From Toxonevra muliebris (Eukaryota > Arthropoda > Insecta > Diptera > Pallopteridae): a stretch of 64,000 nt of DNA. The position numbers and the translations under genes are program-made. The notes beneath the pieces are model-generated. The model searched no databases and was not told the origin of the DNA. It worked only from the letters and a program-made list of their open reading frames with translations. Below are positions 1 through 12,480 of this stretch, one piece after another (positions within the stretch are counted from its first letter, which is position 1; every line of letters starts with the position of its first letter). The stretch is taken from the NCBI GenBank assembly GCA_963691655.1, contig OY829327.1, positions 56,990,079-57,054,078 of the forward strand. Direction: 5' to 3'.

Positions 1-1067
1 CCATGTACTAGACTTTCAAATAACCAACTGTTATGCAGACTAGCTACAATGGGGAAAAAACAACAACATAAGTGTATAGAACGGTAGTGGTAGTTTCTTT
101 CAATATCTTTATTCAGTGAAGATATTTGGAATCAAATCCGTAATTCTGGGTTATGATTTCAAATATTAGTAGCTTATATAGGATATTGAAAGATTAAGAA
201 CTATCACTAAGATTACTGATGAGGAATTGTGGCGGATTCCGAAACGGCCGTCTGATTTGCCCGTCTCTATATACATTGTTGTTGTGATGACTACATTTGT
301 TCATTAACCTGTTTATATATAACTTCAAGAAACGCTTTTTATTGAAAACGTTTTAAAAATGTTTATTAATTTAGCAGACATAAATATATATATATATATA
401 TATATATGGGACATTCTCTGTCAATAGGAGACCCCCACCCACCTGTCAAAAATTGGTTAAAGTATTTCAGGGCGTGTTTGGGCTCAAATGAAATCTCTAG
501 TTCCGAATGTAACAAAGCCTTTTTTGATTTGGCATGATGGCGGACCAATATGGCAGCTGTAAGTCTGCCACCTCACCTTGAAAGACTAGTTTTATCAAGC
601 GTGCGTTTACCCAAGTTATCATAAAAAAACAGATAAAGCCTTTTTTCGTATATTTTTTTCGCTGAATATGAATCTACCATTATTTTTCGCCGGGAAATGT
701 TACGTGTTGTCCCTAACCACAAAAAAGGTTTGTATACCTACATATGGAATTTATATACCTATCTATTAATAAAAAGCTTTAAATTGTGCAGTAGAATTCT
801 TTTAATTGTACAGTAGAATGTATCGATTTTCCATCCCCAGTTCATGAAAGGATTTTTTAAAAAAAGAAAGAACTTTGATTTTTTTTAATGTATCACCTCA
901 CGGTAGGATAGACTGTAAATCTTGCAAAATATGTTTAAATCAGTCTAAAAAAAAGTGTTCCAATATATCTTTAATCTTAACGTAGTCAGATATTTCATTA
1001 AGCCATTCTTTATTTCATAAGCAACACGTTTTTTGTAGCTTCTGACTGTGATAATGAGAGTTAAAGG
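1..1067. other. No gene seen
   Basis: AT-rich sequence with homopolymer runs. A few short open frames occur on both strands, none resembling a protein I know. Probably collagen intron or upstream DNA. Confidence 0.5.
385..407. repeat. (TA)n simple repeat
   Basis: About 11 copies of TA/AT in a row. Confidence 0.9.
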
Positions 1068-1069
1068 TA

Positions 1070-1671
1070 CACCCAGAAAAATTCCCATCTCTAGAACAAA
1101 GAAAAAGTTTCCTCAATTTAAATCCACGAAAATTTCTCTCTTTTATATAAATTTTACTCAAAATGAAGAAAAATGTGCTCCTTTCATGGTGTTCAATTTG
1201 AAGTAAGTTTTTTCTTCATTTTTAGAAATTTAATTGCGGTGCTAATTTTTTTTTTTTGGATCATAAGGATCTTTTGATCATTTCAAGGCGACGATGCCTG
1301 TAGTGTTTGTAAAAATATGTATGAATGTAAACCTTAATTCTTGTTAAAAATAAAATAATAAATTAATACAAGTAAAAAAACATGATTTCTATGCCTTTTA
1401 ATTAAAACAACATTGTAGAAAATATTCCATAAATCGAGGATTTCTTTTCCAAAAAGTAAATTGACTTTAATCTATGGAAAATTATTCCTCAAACTGAGGA
1501 AAATTTTACCTAAATTATATACAATTTCTCATATTTGAAAAATATTTCCTCAACTCAAAGAAATTTTATATATCTAAATGAGGAAACCGTTTCTATGGCA
1601 CCAAATCATTCCCATTTTCCCTCAATTTTATAGCCGTTTTTCTTCGAAACAAGTAAGTATTTTTCTGGGTG
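1070..1671. mobile_element. MITE with CACCCAGAAAAAT terminal inverted repeats, TA target
   Basis: CACCCAGAAAAAT at 1070-1082 is mirrored by ATTTTTCTGGGTG ending at 1671, and TA lies directly outside both ends (1068-1069 and 1672-1673). The 602-bp interior has no open frame and is made of imperfect copies of CCTCAA/TTGAGGAAA-type motifs in both orientations. TA duplication and short ends fit a non-autonomous Tc1/mariner-superfamily element. Confidence 0.6.
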
Positions 1672-1673
1672 TA

Positions 1674-3739
1674 AGAACAAAGCTCCTTTTCGATTGTTCC
1701 CCCGATTCCGTTGTTATTGGTTAAATCATGTCGCATATCAAATTTTCTTTATGGCTGTGAGATATTTGCAAGTTGTCATAGTATAAGTCGGCTCAAACTT
1801 ATTGCCCCATTCAATCACAATTTAAAACGGACTGACCGCGCTCAGAGGAAAAGTGAAGGATAAAATGAACAAATAATATTTTGTGACTTAACATCACATA
1901 TTTCTATTCGTCCTGAAAGTTGGTATTTTACCATAATTATTTCAGAATTAATAGCGATTTGCTTGAAAGTATTTCAACAAAAAAAAAATGTTTTATAGAA
2001 AGATCTAGTTTTCTATTTTTAAAAAGTTGGCGTTACATAATTCATCAAAAATATATAGTTTCTTCGGAAAAAAAATTTTAATTAATATAAACTTTACGAC
2101 TTACAATTTTTTAAATGCGAGCTCCGATGTCTTGTGTGTCTTTTTTTTTTGACTGGGTTGTATCATCTATTCTACTCCGCCCTCCTTCCCCTCGCAAATA
2201 GGTGTTTTAAAAAAATATTTTCGAAAACCACACGGAAAATTATCAATACGGCTTTGGGGAAAAATTGTTCGTTTTGTCGCTCTCCAACCTCTGCGCGACG
2301 TTATTATTTACTCGTAAGCAATTGCGAAAATTGCGCCATTGCAATTTCATTAACATATGTAATGTAAGCAAATAAAATAAATAAAAATTGGTTATTTGGA
2401 GAACTTTACTTTATGCACCTATATTTTGAATAATATCGCTGTGAGGCAAAATGGCGGCTAAAAGCTATGAACGGAATCGGCGGATGGTTGTTGGAAAAAG
2501 GAAGTATTCCAAAGCGCTAAATCTGTTTTGCGCTCTTATGTTAAATTTCTTTACACGGTCTTAAAGTTTACCCATTCAAAAATACAAATAATATATAAAC
2601 TTATTAATTTCTTTAAACTCCCATAACACACACGATTTCTTGTAGAATTGTGTATCAAACAGCAGAATTCTACTTAATAACTCAAAATCACCTACGCTAC
2701 TCTAAAACTCACTACCAACACCTTCTAATCAGACTGTTTTGTTAGTTTTTGTTAGACATAACCTCAATCAGCTATAAAGTGGTTTGTTGCTCATGGAAAT
2801 ACAATTTCTTAATCCGTGTCAACACTTTTTATTTGCTTCCATTATTTTTGTTTGTATTTGTTTTCTTTCGCTACGTCCAAATGTAAACATTTCAAGAAAA
2901 TAATAATTTACGCCATTTTATTTATCAGTGTCCTCAACTCGAATCAATAAACCATTAGCATATCATTTGAATAAATGAAGCTCAAATATTGAAAACTTTT
3001 CTGCAATGACTTTCCAATGCCATTGCCTTATTTCGGCAGCGACATCTGTTAAAATAAATTGAAACTAACAATTAAAAGCGAACGATTTTATATTTCGTTG
3101 AGTTGAACTTCCCACTATTGATTCAAAAAAATTATCAGAAATAAATTTAATAGTTTAATATTAATAACGAATTGCCAATCACTTAAAGCATCTACTTAAA
3201 AAGTTTTGTATCTAAAAAAGCATAAAATTGCGCTGTGAATTAAAGTCAAATTTAACTTTGCTTCATAAATATTATTGTTGTACTTAAGAGTATCCAAATC
3301 TGTAATATTTCCTATAGTATTTTATGAAAGTAGAACTTAATAAAAAGATTTTCTTGATATCTTTTTATGTGCACATTGAAATGAAGCAATGTTTGTATGT
3401 ATGGGTTTGAAAGCTCGGGTTTGTGTGCATGTTTGTATGTATGTATAAAAAATATGTTGCCATTTAATGGCATCACTCGACCACAACAATTTTTCATTAC
3501 TTTTACTGTTCCCAAGTTGATCATGATTCTGTGTATGTATGAGGAGGTCAAATTAAGTCGGAAATGCCATATGTTGTCAACGCAAACACACATAAATAAG
3601 TTTTTCCATATTTTTAATGACACTTTTTTGTTAGTTGTAGAAATATGATAGTAGTAGTTGGTAGTGATACTTTATCCAAAACTAAAAATATAATTCACAA
3701 AAACTGTACTCCAAATTTATTTAAAAATTTTTTTTGCAG
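1674..3739. other. No gene seen
   Basis: AT-rich intronic sequence before collagen exon A. Short open frames at 2134-2367 and 3312-3648 have no recognisable product. CCGATTCCGTT at 1703 and its inverse AACGGAATCGG near 2471 hint at a degraded inverted-repeat element but are too short to call. Confidence 0.5.
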
Positions 3740-3837
3740 GACCACCAGGTGTACCCGGTGAAAATGGTGAAGCGGGTCCAGTGGGACCAGCCGGCCCACC
3801 CGGTGAAAAGGGACCACGCGGCAAACGTGGCAAACGG
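3740..3837 (+). CDS. Collagen exon A (Gly-X-Y, ends in RGKRGKR)
   Basis: The acceptor is a T-run followed by GCAG and the donor is GTAAGC. The exon is 98 nt: it completes a Gly codon begun in the previous exon (phase 1) and ends in phase 0. It reads GPPGVPGENGEAGPVG and onward as regular Gly-X-Y and finishes in the very basic RGKRGKR. RGKR fits the furin-type R-X-K/R-R rule, and ectodomain shedding by proprotein convertases is known for collagens XIII, XXIII and XXV, so cleavage at this junction is plausible but inferred. The preceding exon is not in the window or was not recognised. Confidence 0.88.
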
Positions 3838-6360
3838 GTAAGCTACAAAAATGCAAAACACTCCTTCTTCTTACTTACTTACTTACATACATATTCACTC
3901 ACAAAGATTCACTGTCACTGATTCACTTCAGTGATAATTAGAATTTTATGATTAAATTTGAGAATTTTGTTTTATGTAAATTTGTTGTTTTGTAATAAAT
4001 TAAAATTTTGTAGATAGAATGTAAATGTTTGTACTATAAAATAAAAGCTCGCTTGTAAATAACATCCGCACGTAGAGCCCCAGAATATACAACGCAACGC
4101 ATAGATACACTCGCATACACACACACCCTTAACCTATTTGCATGTTAACTGCTTTTCATTTTTCGTTTTTCGCTTTTTTCCCCTCATTATGATAATATCC
4201 TCTTGCACTGTTGTCTCATCATAAACTCACCTACCTACCTTACCTACCTACAAATAAAACTTATCTTTACACATACATACATACATACACCACTCTACTT
4301 ATAAACTTACATATCTACATCGATACTCTACCCAGTAAACTTGTACAGCAGCTTAACCTATTTAAGAAATTTATCATGAAATAAAATTATGTTTACTTGT
4401 TAACGTAATTGTCGAACACGTCTCGAAAAATGTTGTTGCTGTTGTTCTTGCTATTGCTATTGTTTTTTGTTGTAACTTAAAGTGCACACACACACACATG
4501 TACATACTTCTACTTGTATATATTTGAACTTTATGCCAAGAATTATACGCATATGAATGTGACACGCTTACAACAGCAAACGTAGCAGCACCAGCAGTAA
4601 CAACAACAACAACAACAACATCAAAGACAACACAGTGACAATAATAAAACTGATGATTAAAGTGTAAGTGAGTAAACTGAAGAAGCAGAAAATAAAGGAA
4701 CGAAAAGCACAAAAACCATGGAAGCAAGTATCAATGAAACGAAATGTAGAAATTCACCTGATGCTCAGGCACACATAAATTCCCACGGGCGCAATAAGCA
4801 GGAAACAGTTTACGGATTCATTTGCAATTGATGATGGGGGCAGTTGTGTTGGTTGGCACAGAGGCCCATTCACATACACACACACATACACATTTTATTG
4901 AGTAAATACAATATAAATATATATCGCCTGCTGCCACCACCCCCTATTGAAGACTAACAAGTAGCAATCTAAACGCGCAATCAACCAATTTTTGGCACAA
5001 TTTATTGTTACTTATATTTGTAGCTGTCAGTTATAAGTCAAAAATTTGAATACCAAAAAGTATCGTTCTTCTATATTTGTCGCATATTTCTAAATGACTG
5101 TGTGTGTGTATAACTTTGCCAGCTTGCGCCAGTTCAAAGTCACTTAACATTTTTATTGGCACTTGAGTTTTGCAGCAGCAACTTCACAGTCTACAACAGA
5201 AATATAACATCAAAAATCTTAAGCAACAATCTTCGCACACACATACAGAAACAGCAATAATATCGTATATAAATACAAGCAACAGCAACATACAGCAGCA
5301 GCAGCTGTTTTCTTGTTATGCGATTCGTTGACAGATTGTATATTTCATTGCCTTTCGTATTGTCGACATTATCGTTTGTATTTGCCTTAAGTATGTGTTT
5401 GTTAGTGTACGTATGTATGTATATATTCCCAGCAGAAAAATGAATAATTTATCACAAGGGAGAGCCAGATTGTGCTTGCAAAGAAACGTTTTAAATTGAT
5501 TTTTTTTAATAAGCTTTTCGATTATTTTTGTAAGTAAAGAAAAGATTTCACTTCAGATTAAAAATTTTTATGATTGTTGAAAAGGCATTTCAAGTAATCC
5601 TTGTACACTTTTCAACTTTTTCAAAAATAATAAATCTCTGGAATTATTCAGTTGAAAAACTAACCGATCTTTGAATACACCAAAATTTGGCTTCAATGTA
5701 AGAATGTTTCAATTAAATATGATATTTTTGTAGAGAAGAAATTCCTTTCATATTTTCAAAGTAAACAAATAAACTGTGAAGTCAGTAGATGAATTTTAGC
5801 ATGAAGCTCAACATCCCGTCTGGTATTTGGTAATCTCCCAAGTACGTTTTTCAGCTTTGCATAAGCATAGAACATTATGCTAGAATATTTTTTGGAGTTT
5901 CGGTATCCTCCTCACAAAATCTACGTGGTTCATTCTTGCATATTCTCAAGTTTGTCAGGTGATAGTTCAACCTGCAGTGTCCTGGCAGAAAATCTGTTAT
6001 AATTCTCGGATTCTTTTGTGATAAATTCATAAATATTAAGTTTGGAATTGCAATTGAATTATATGTAGTTTGAAGAAAGGCTTTGACTTTGTTCCTGTAT
6101 CTTCTTTTTTTTCGTTAAATTAGATCAGTGGTTCCCAACTGGTTGCCTCCCAGCCTCGGGAATGGCCCGTGGAAGGGTCCTATAGCTCATACAGAAGAGT
6201 TGTCAATTATCTGCTGGATTAAAATATCTTTAAAATAATTTTCACAAACTTTTTTTTAGATGTGGCAAATGAAATGTGAAAATTGAAAATGAAATTCGAA
6301 GTATATTCTCACGGTGCCGTGGCCCGCAGTATTATTTTTATTTTTTATAAAATATTTTCA
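3838..6360. other. Collagen intron, simple repeats
   Basis: Many CA, ACAT, ACCT and AAC/CAG-type simple repeats (for example 4261-4290, 4486-4500, 4600-4622). CAGTGGTTCCCAAC at 6125-6138 looks like one end of a hAT element, but no partner end was found. No collagen exon seen. Confidence 0.7.
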
Positions 6361-6582
6361 AAGCTCATCGGTCCCCTATATCCAACATGATACAATTTCA
6401 ATATATTCAATCAAATATCTTCTATAGTTATTATCCGATTCAAATAAAAAGAGGGCTCGTGTAGTTAATTTTGAGGAGGAATATAACGCTATATAAAACA
6501 AGTAGTTGTAATATATGTGCGACACTATACAAAAAAAGTAACAAATCGGTCCTTGTGTATTCAATATGTTACATATATGCAT

Positions 6583-7105
6583 ATTTATGGAAATCGTGAA
6601 GAAAGTTATTTTTCATCAGCATCAGATGATGAAGATTTCGATTGTAATCTAAATACAAGAAGTTTAGAAGAAGAAAGCATGAGAAAGATAAGCGACATTG
6701 AAAGTTTATAGTAAAATATCCGAGTTGAAATGGCTGCTGACCCAAGCACTGCGTATTTATCAAAGGATAAAACAATTCAATACTCTAATGAGCCAATTGA
6801 TGTCAATGTTCTAGTTCCATATAGAAATAGTGCTGATATTGTCTCAGGCATGTATTTTGATCTATTTCGTTCCTTTCCTTTATCATATGCAATACATATA
6901 AAAATATGCGGTGCTTGAAATAGTTTGCTGGAATGTGTCATTTGTAGGTCCAAGAATGAACGCCTACTCTAACATTAACACCTGTGCTTCTTTCTGCATT
7001 CTTATTGTAACGCAGTTATGGGACGATGACAATGGTACAATGTTTCTCAAAAAATTCAAATTGATCCGCAATTGCATTCGATTCGATGATAAAACCAATA
7101 ATTGA
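6583..7105 (+). pseudogene. piggyBac-type transposase remnant
   Basis: Three open pieces in successive frames. The first (to 6711) is an acidic N-terminus with SASDDEDFD, as at the start of piggyBac transposases. The second (6730-6900) has AYLSKDKTIQYSNEPID, which matches the family's W-x-SKDG-x-x-x-W-x-x-x-P signature with changed aromatic residues. The third (about 7010-7105) has QLWDDDNGTMFLKKFKLIRN then CIRFDDK, the conserved block before the first catalytic Asp region. Stops and shifts separate them and the catalytic core is missing, so this is a dead gene. Confidence 0.62.
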
Positions 7106-7225
7106 AAGTCATTCTAAAATGCCTACATCATTGCGCGCTCGAAAATATAATACTGGGTTCGAATCTTAATCTACAGCATTTGAAACCAAGATGAAAAACA
7201 GGTCACTGTTTCATATGTACATTAC

Positions 7226-7555
7226 GACCTAGATAGTGTAGTGGCAGTGCACTAGACTTTCATCCGGGAGGTTAGGGTTCGATTCCCGTCTTGGTCTGTT
7301 GGTTAATTCTTATAACCTTCTTATATTCTCTATCGGTATGAAGTGTATGAGAATTATAAGAAAGTGTACAAGTTCACATCTTGGTAGGAACTGGCAAGGC
7401 AAAACCACCAATGTGATAAAAAATTGCCACACTGCAGCTTGGAATCGGCGTTAAGCTGTAGGACCAACTATGTGGTATCACAATGGGCCGTTCAGGCCTA
7501 AGCGTGTCTCTAGATAGACATCCCAACCCACCCATATGTACATATAAAAACTATC
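7226..7555 (+). mobile_element. tRNA-derived SINE, family 1, near full length
   Basis: The 5' part is tRNA-like over about 72 nt: an A-box-like TAGTGTAGTGGC (7234-7245) and a perfect B box GGTTCGATTCC (7276-7286), the two parts of an RNA polymerase III internal promoter. A tRNA-unrelated body follows, containing CTGTAGGACCAACTATGTGG and GGGCCGTTCAGGCCTAAG, motifs that recur at 9915-10030 and 24776-24870 in the opposite strand. There is no CCA and poor stem pairing, so it is not a working tRNA. Confidence 0.7.
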
Positions 7556-8641
7556 AAAATATACACTCAGTTCGCGGCATCCACATAGTGGAAATAATAT
7601 GCTAAAACACTTCACTATTCATTTCCATTTATTTTCTTTATAATTTATCATTAAAAAAAACATTAAAAATGTGAATTGATCTTCAATAATAAACATAATT
7701 ACTATACAAATAGTTCTACACACTATATTTATTAATTGTATCATATATGATACACTAGCGAGCAATTAAGGTAATTTTTTGAGGGACCGATGAGGGTTAA
7801 GGACAAAATTACGACAAAATCAGTTTCACTTGCTATGTGTCAGCAAGTCGGAGGAAGGGTAAACGATCCTCATCAAGTATCAGTCATTCGGTCAGAATTT
7901 TTTTTTTTTTTGCAAAATTATCGTATTAACACGTTCGCGGACGTAAATGCTATAGCATTCATTTTCATGGTGTCGACATATAACATGAATGCTATAACGT
8001 TCAAATCTATAATCCACATTCAATTCTATCTAGCATCCACATAATCCACAACTGAATTGATCTGTAGATCGAAATGAATACTATAGTATATAACTAGTAA
8101 AATGTGATGTTCTTAACACTTGGAAAAAATGTGTATAATCAATATCTAAATATTACGATTACTTTAAGAGATAAACCATGTGTCTCTTTTTCCCACCGAA
8201 AACAACGGAGCTCCAATCCGGAAACCATGGCGAATGTTATATGAAAATTAATTAAATAAAATTAAGTGTTATTTACATATTCAAGAAATGTCTAAATATC
8301 TAGAAGAATTAATTTTTTAGACGAACACAAAAGAAGCATAGTTTTTGAAATCAGATGTCATCTGCAGGTCGCGAAAGTTTCAAAATTTTAACCATAAATT
8401 GCTATCTTTAAAAATTTGTCATCCAAATTCTTGTTAAAATTTCACAGCTGTATTATTGCTCCTTACAAATACAAACATTATGCAAAAGGAATTTTCTAAA
8501 TAGGATAATATTTATTGATGAGGCACTCATCGAATATTTTTCAGCGAAGAATCTGAACAAAATATTTTACACTCATTTAAATTTCATATGAAATTATCCA
8601 TGTTTTGTATTTGTTTTTTAAGATATTCGAAATCGATTTTA

Positions 8642-9768
8642 AAGGCTGTTTTTTTTAGAAGTGTGGTTTTCAATCTGGCAATACTTTTTTCGGAGTTGGT
8701 CTTTTTGACAGCTGTCACTTGATATATGCTCAGTTTGGTTTGCCATTTCATAATGAATAGACTTACTTCTGAACAACGTTTGCAGATCGTGCAATTTATT
8801 TGCAAAATAATGGTTCGGCTCGCGCGACGCATCGCGCGCTGCATCCAATAGTCGGTCGACATAATCGCCCAGCAGAGTCGGTAATTCGAACAACCATGGA
8901 TCGATTTCGTACCACGTTTACTCTAGAGAATAATGTGCATCCTCAGAGACACCGTACAGTGCGCACCGAAGACGCTATTGCTGCTGTGGAGCAGAGTAAA
9001 GAAGACCCGAATGAGTCCATTCGCCATCGCGCGCAACAATTGGAGCTGTGCCCATCCACTTTATGGAAGATTTTGCGGAAGGATCTTTGTTTGCTGGCTT
9101 ACAAAATCCAACTCGTGCAAGAATTGAAGCCGAACGACCATCAAGCGCGTCGGACGTTCGTAAATGGACCGAAAACGAGATGGCCAACTATCCCGATTTT
9201 CACAATAAAATTTTGTTCAGCGATGAAGCTCACTTTTGGTTGAATGGGTACGTTAATAAGCAAAATTGTCGCATTTGGAGTGATGAATAATCAATATCTA
9301 AATAAATTTGGAGGGAATCATTGGTCTATATTTCTTCAAAGATGAAGCCGGCTATAATGTTACAGTCAATGGGGAACGCTATAGAGTCATGATTAATGAC
9401 TTTTTCGTGCCTGAATTGGAAAATGTTGATGTGGACGACGTTTGGTTCCAACAAGACGGCGTTACATGCCATACAGCCAACGAAACAATCAATTTATTGA
9501 AGGAAACTTTTGATGAGCGCATTATCTTGCATAGTGACCTCCAAGATCGTGCGATTTAACACTGCTGGACTACTTTTTGTGGGGTTATGTGAAGTCGCTT
9601 GTCTACGCAGATAAGCCCGAGACGATTGACGCCTCGGAAGAGAATATCCGGCGCGTTATTACTGACATACGGTCCCAATTGCTGCAAAAAGTGGTCAAAA
9701 ATTGGACCTCTCGGCTGGAATTTATTCGAAACCACATATTGAAAACCACACTTCTAAAAAACACCCTT
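8642..9768 (+). mobile_element. Tc1/mariner-superfamily element, TIRs intact, gene broken
   Basis: Terminal inverted repeats of about 33 bp (AAGGCTGTTTTTTTTAGAAG at the left, the inverse of AAGGGTGTTTTTTAGAAGTG at the right) with an inner GTGTGGTTTTCAAT shared exactly. TA flanks both ends (8640-8641, 9769-9770). The interior carries one transposase gene in several frames. The element is 1127 bp, slightly short for an intact copy of this type. Confidence 0.85.
8753..9729 (+). pseudogene. Tc1/mariner-type transposase, several frameshifts
   Basis: The start is MNRLTSEQRLQIVQF at 8753, then a one-base shift. From 8800 the helix-turn-helix region reads SARATHRALHPIVGRHNRPA and SIRHRAQQLELCPSTLWKIL, with another shift near 9160. 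ILFSDEAHFWLNGYVNKQNC carries the first catalytic Asp (about 9218). VWFQQDGVTCHTANETINLL at about 9441 carries the second. A small deletion near 9535 moves the reading frame before CDLTLLDYFLWGYVKSLVYA, which keeps a candidate third catalytic Asp. At least four breaks mean no active enzyme. A more decayed relative lies at 56505-57075. Confidence 0.85.
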
Positions 9769-9914
9769 TACAAAACAAACTATTTACGCAATACATATTT
9801 GCATTTCTAAAAATTTTAACCCAACAACCAGGGCCGGTTTTAAGTTATTTTACCATCCTAAGCGGGGTATCGGAATTTATTTTTATTTGACACGAATATT
9901 CTGCAAAATAGCTA

Positions 9915-10030
9915 AGTTAAGTTGGTTAGATTGGAGTGGCTGTCGAGAGACTTACTTAGGACTGAACGGCCCGTTGTGATGCCACATAGTTGGACCTACA
10001 GTTTAACGCCGATTCCGGTTTTACCATCAC
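9915..10030 (-). mobile_element. SINE family 1, 3' fragment
   Basis: The complement of this stretch matches the body of the SINE at 7226-7555: GGTCCAACTATGTGG, ATCACAACGGGCCGTTCAG and the following CCTAAGTAAGTCTCTCGACA. The tRNA-like head is absent. Confidence 0.65.
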
Positions 10031-11869
10031 CAACTTTGGGGTTGTTATTCCTTATTACCACTTTGTACTGCATGTTTTTTAAACGACCTCGATAGTCTAG
10101 TGAGCTTTGAATAAACTTGAATCTTTGATTATAAATGGCAGAATATCGGTATGTCCGACCAAAATATGGCTATGGTAAAACTGGTTAAAAAATTAGGCGA
10201 AAGTTTTGTTAATATAACATTTCCGAAGCCACATAGCTTTTTGCATTACGTCCTAAATTAGCACCATCTCCTTGAAATAATACCTACTCACATTAATAGT
10301 CACTTGGACTATGATCGTTTTTCCTTGCATTTCGATAAACTTTATTCTTATTTAATAAAATTAATTGAATTTGATATTTTACTGCTGTTTTTACACAGAA
10401 ATCATGAACTTTTTTTGAGGTTGTAACCACGGTTGAAAATTATCGGCATAAAGCTACAAGATTGCATCATTTGAAACAGAAATGTAAGAGGGTGAGAGGG
10501 AGGGGAGGGACGGTGACTATTTGTAAACATTTTTGTAATAGCTTCACTAAAAAATTTTAATATTGTTTCTGAAGAAACTAGTACAACAAAAAAAAAAAAA
10601 ATAATTTCATAATTTTTATAGACGACAGGAACTGGAAAAATTAGCTTTTTCGCACTTTTGAATTAAGATTTTTCGAAAACCTGAAATGATAGAAAATTTC
10701 AGCATACCGATTTGGATTCTGAGGTTAAATCCTAAAAAAGTTTAAGTTCTATTTTGTGATAAGTTTTACCTAATTTAACTTAGCACCAGGAGAATACTCT
10801 TTGCTATATTTATTTTCGTAGCTCTGACTTCATTCAGAACTAAAGCATAACTGTTCACATTAATTTGAGTTTTAATTTGAAATGTTTTACTTTCGGATTC
10901 AAGAATTCATGCTACGAGTTCTAGTACGAAAATCATTCATCGATAAACTGAAGCAAACATTACTTTGCCCATTGGCTGTGCACTTCGAATCTACATATGT
11001 ACCTACTTATTTACATCCAAGTATGCTATAAAAAATGCATAGCATAGACCCAGTTTCACTTTCATTTTGCACGCTATGTTCTAAATATGAAATCGCTTAT
11101 TATCACTGCCGAAGCCGCCGTTGTTGAGTTGAATGTAACACATGTTCTGCTTCAATTTACTTCACCACTCCCACTTTGTATCTACTTATTGGCAGCCGCT
11201 GTTTTCGATTACATTATGAATCTAATAATGCGAACAAAACAAAAAACACAAGCAAAATAAGAAAAATGAAATGTGGCAATAAACGGCAAAAAATATTTTA
11301 ATTTTTTTTTGGTAAAAAGTAGAGACAACGATCAAAGTGTATTCTATGACGCGACGCAGATTTGTTGCTTTGGCGTAAAAACGTGCTGTCAAAAAATATA
11401 AAATCCATTTAGAGAGGAGGTTTCAAAAGCACATTTTGATTTGATAATAATACATATGTATATATAGACATATGTACGTAGTTAGATACATAAATATGTG
11501 TAAGTACTTTTATATATGTGGCCTTTTGACAAAACAACCTCTTTCTGCTTACGAGATTTCATCTTTAGATTCATAGATAAAGAAAAACAACATCTACCGC
11601 CATTTTCGAAAGTCGCCGCCAAATAATATTTGACTCGTTCTTTGCCTTTGTTCATGAATCATGATTCGATATAACTGCTGGACATTATATTCTCAGTATG
11701 TATTGTAACCAAGATTTCCGTAATCAAGTAGCTTTCTGGGTAACTTATTTATAGAAAAAAAGGAGGAAGGGAATATTCCAATTTTTGAGGTTCACCTTAT
11801 AGCCATAATGATAATAAATCAAAAGCACTTTGATTTTTCAAAAACAGTTCAACTTCTTCAGGTGCTTTG
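10031..11869. other. Collagen intron, nothing seen
   Basis: AT-rich, no convincing open frame or repeat boundary. Confidence 0.6.
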
Positions 11870-12480
11870 ATTGGGCTTTTTTTCTCACTGAACGTGCTTA
11901 TTTCGAATGTTCTCCGCTCCTCCTTTTGGCTTGAACTATGTAAGTTACGTCGGTTTTTAACAACCGAAAACGTCTGTTTTTGGCGATTCTGATAGATGCT
12001 GATTAAGAATCGAATATCAGTTTTCAAAATGGCGGATCCAATATGGCGACAACTGATCTGATTACCTTAAAACCATTACTCGGGAGTTTTCTGGGTTGCT
12101 GATTATGAATCAGGCATCAGATTTTGAAAATATAAAATGGCGGATCGAATATTGAGGAGGAATATTAAAAAATTACTAGGGGATTTTTGGGGTAACTGAT
12201 TACGAATTTAATTTCAGATTTGTGATCACACCCCCGAGTAACGAGTTTCAAGCGAATCCGATGAGCTAGAAAAATGGTCGTTTATATTGGATCAGCAATT
12301 TTGAGTTGTGAAAATCCAATGACTGTGTCCTAAGCAGCGTCCCCAGAAACCCCCGAGTAATGAGTTTCAAGGGGATTCCAACACTTTTTAAACATTTTTC
12401 CGCCATTTTGAATTTTAAAAATCTTATGTCAGATTCGTAATCAGCGACCCTGAAAACCGCTGAGTAACGATTTGGAAGCT
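11870..12480. repeat. Inverted repeat element with internal ATGGCGGATCC-type units
   Basis: The stretch to about 12228 carries units such as AATGGCGGATCCAATATGGC and CTGATTATGAATCAGGCATC in one orientation. From about 12228 the same units run in the opposite orientation (CCGAGTAACGAGTTTCAAG, CCGCCATTTTGAATTTT, CAGATTCGTAATCAGCGACC). Unit spacing is about 90-110 bp and they are only partly alike. The left flank (11875-12010) recurs inverted at 15225-15360, so this is a dispersed element with its own satellite-like core. Confidence 0.6.

Larger units (their letters stand above)
6361..7796 (+). mobile_element. piggyBac-like element, degraded, with a SINE inside
   Basis: The right end reads GAGGGACCGATGAGGG followed by TTAA (7797-7800), the piggyBac target. 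The left end, CTCATCGGTCCCCT at 6364, is its inverted copy with the outermost bases and TTAA lost. A second inverted motif, ATGATACAATT, lies inside each end. Between them is a broken transposase frame (see 6583-7105) and a later SINE (7226-7555). Confidence 0.65.

Noticed and set aside
6125..6140. hAT end CAGTGGTTCCCAAC
   Set aside because: No inverse partner end or 8-bp duplication found, so not called as an element.
7226..7300. A functional tRNA gene
   Set aside because: B box is perfect but the acceptor and anticodon stems pair poorly and a SINE body follows.
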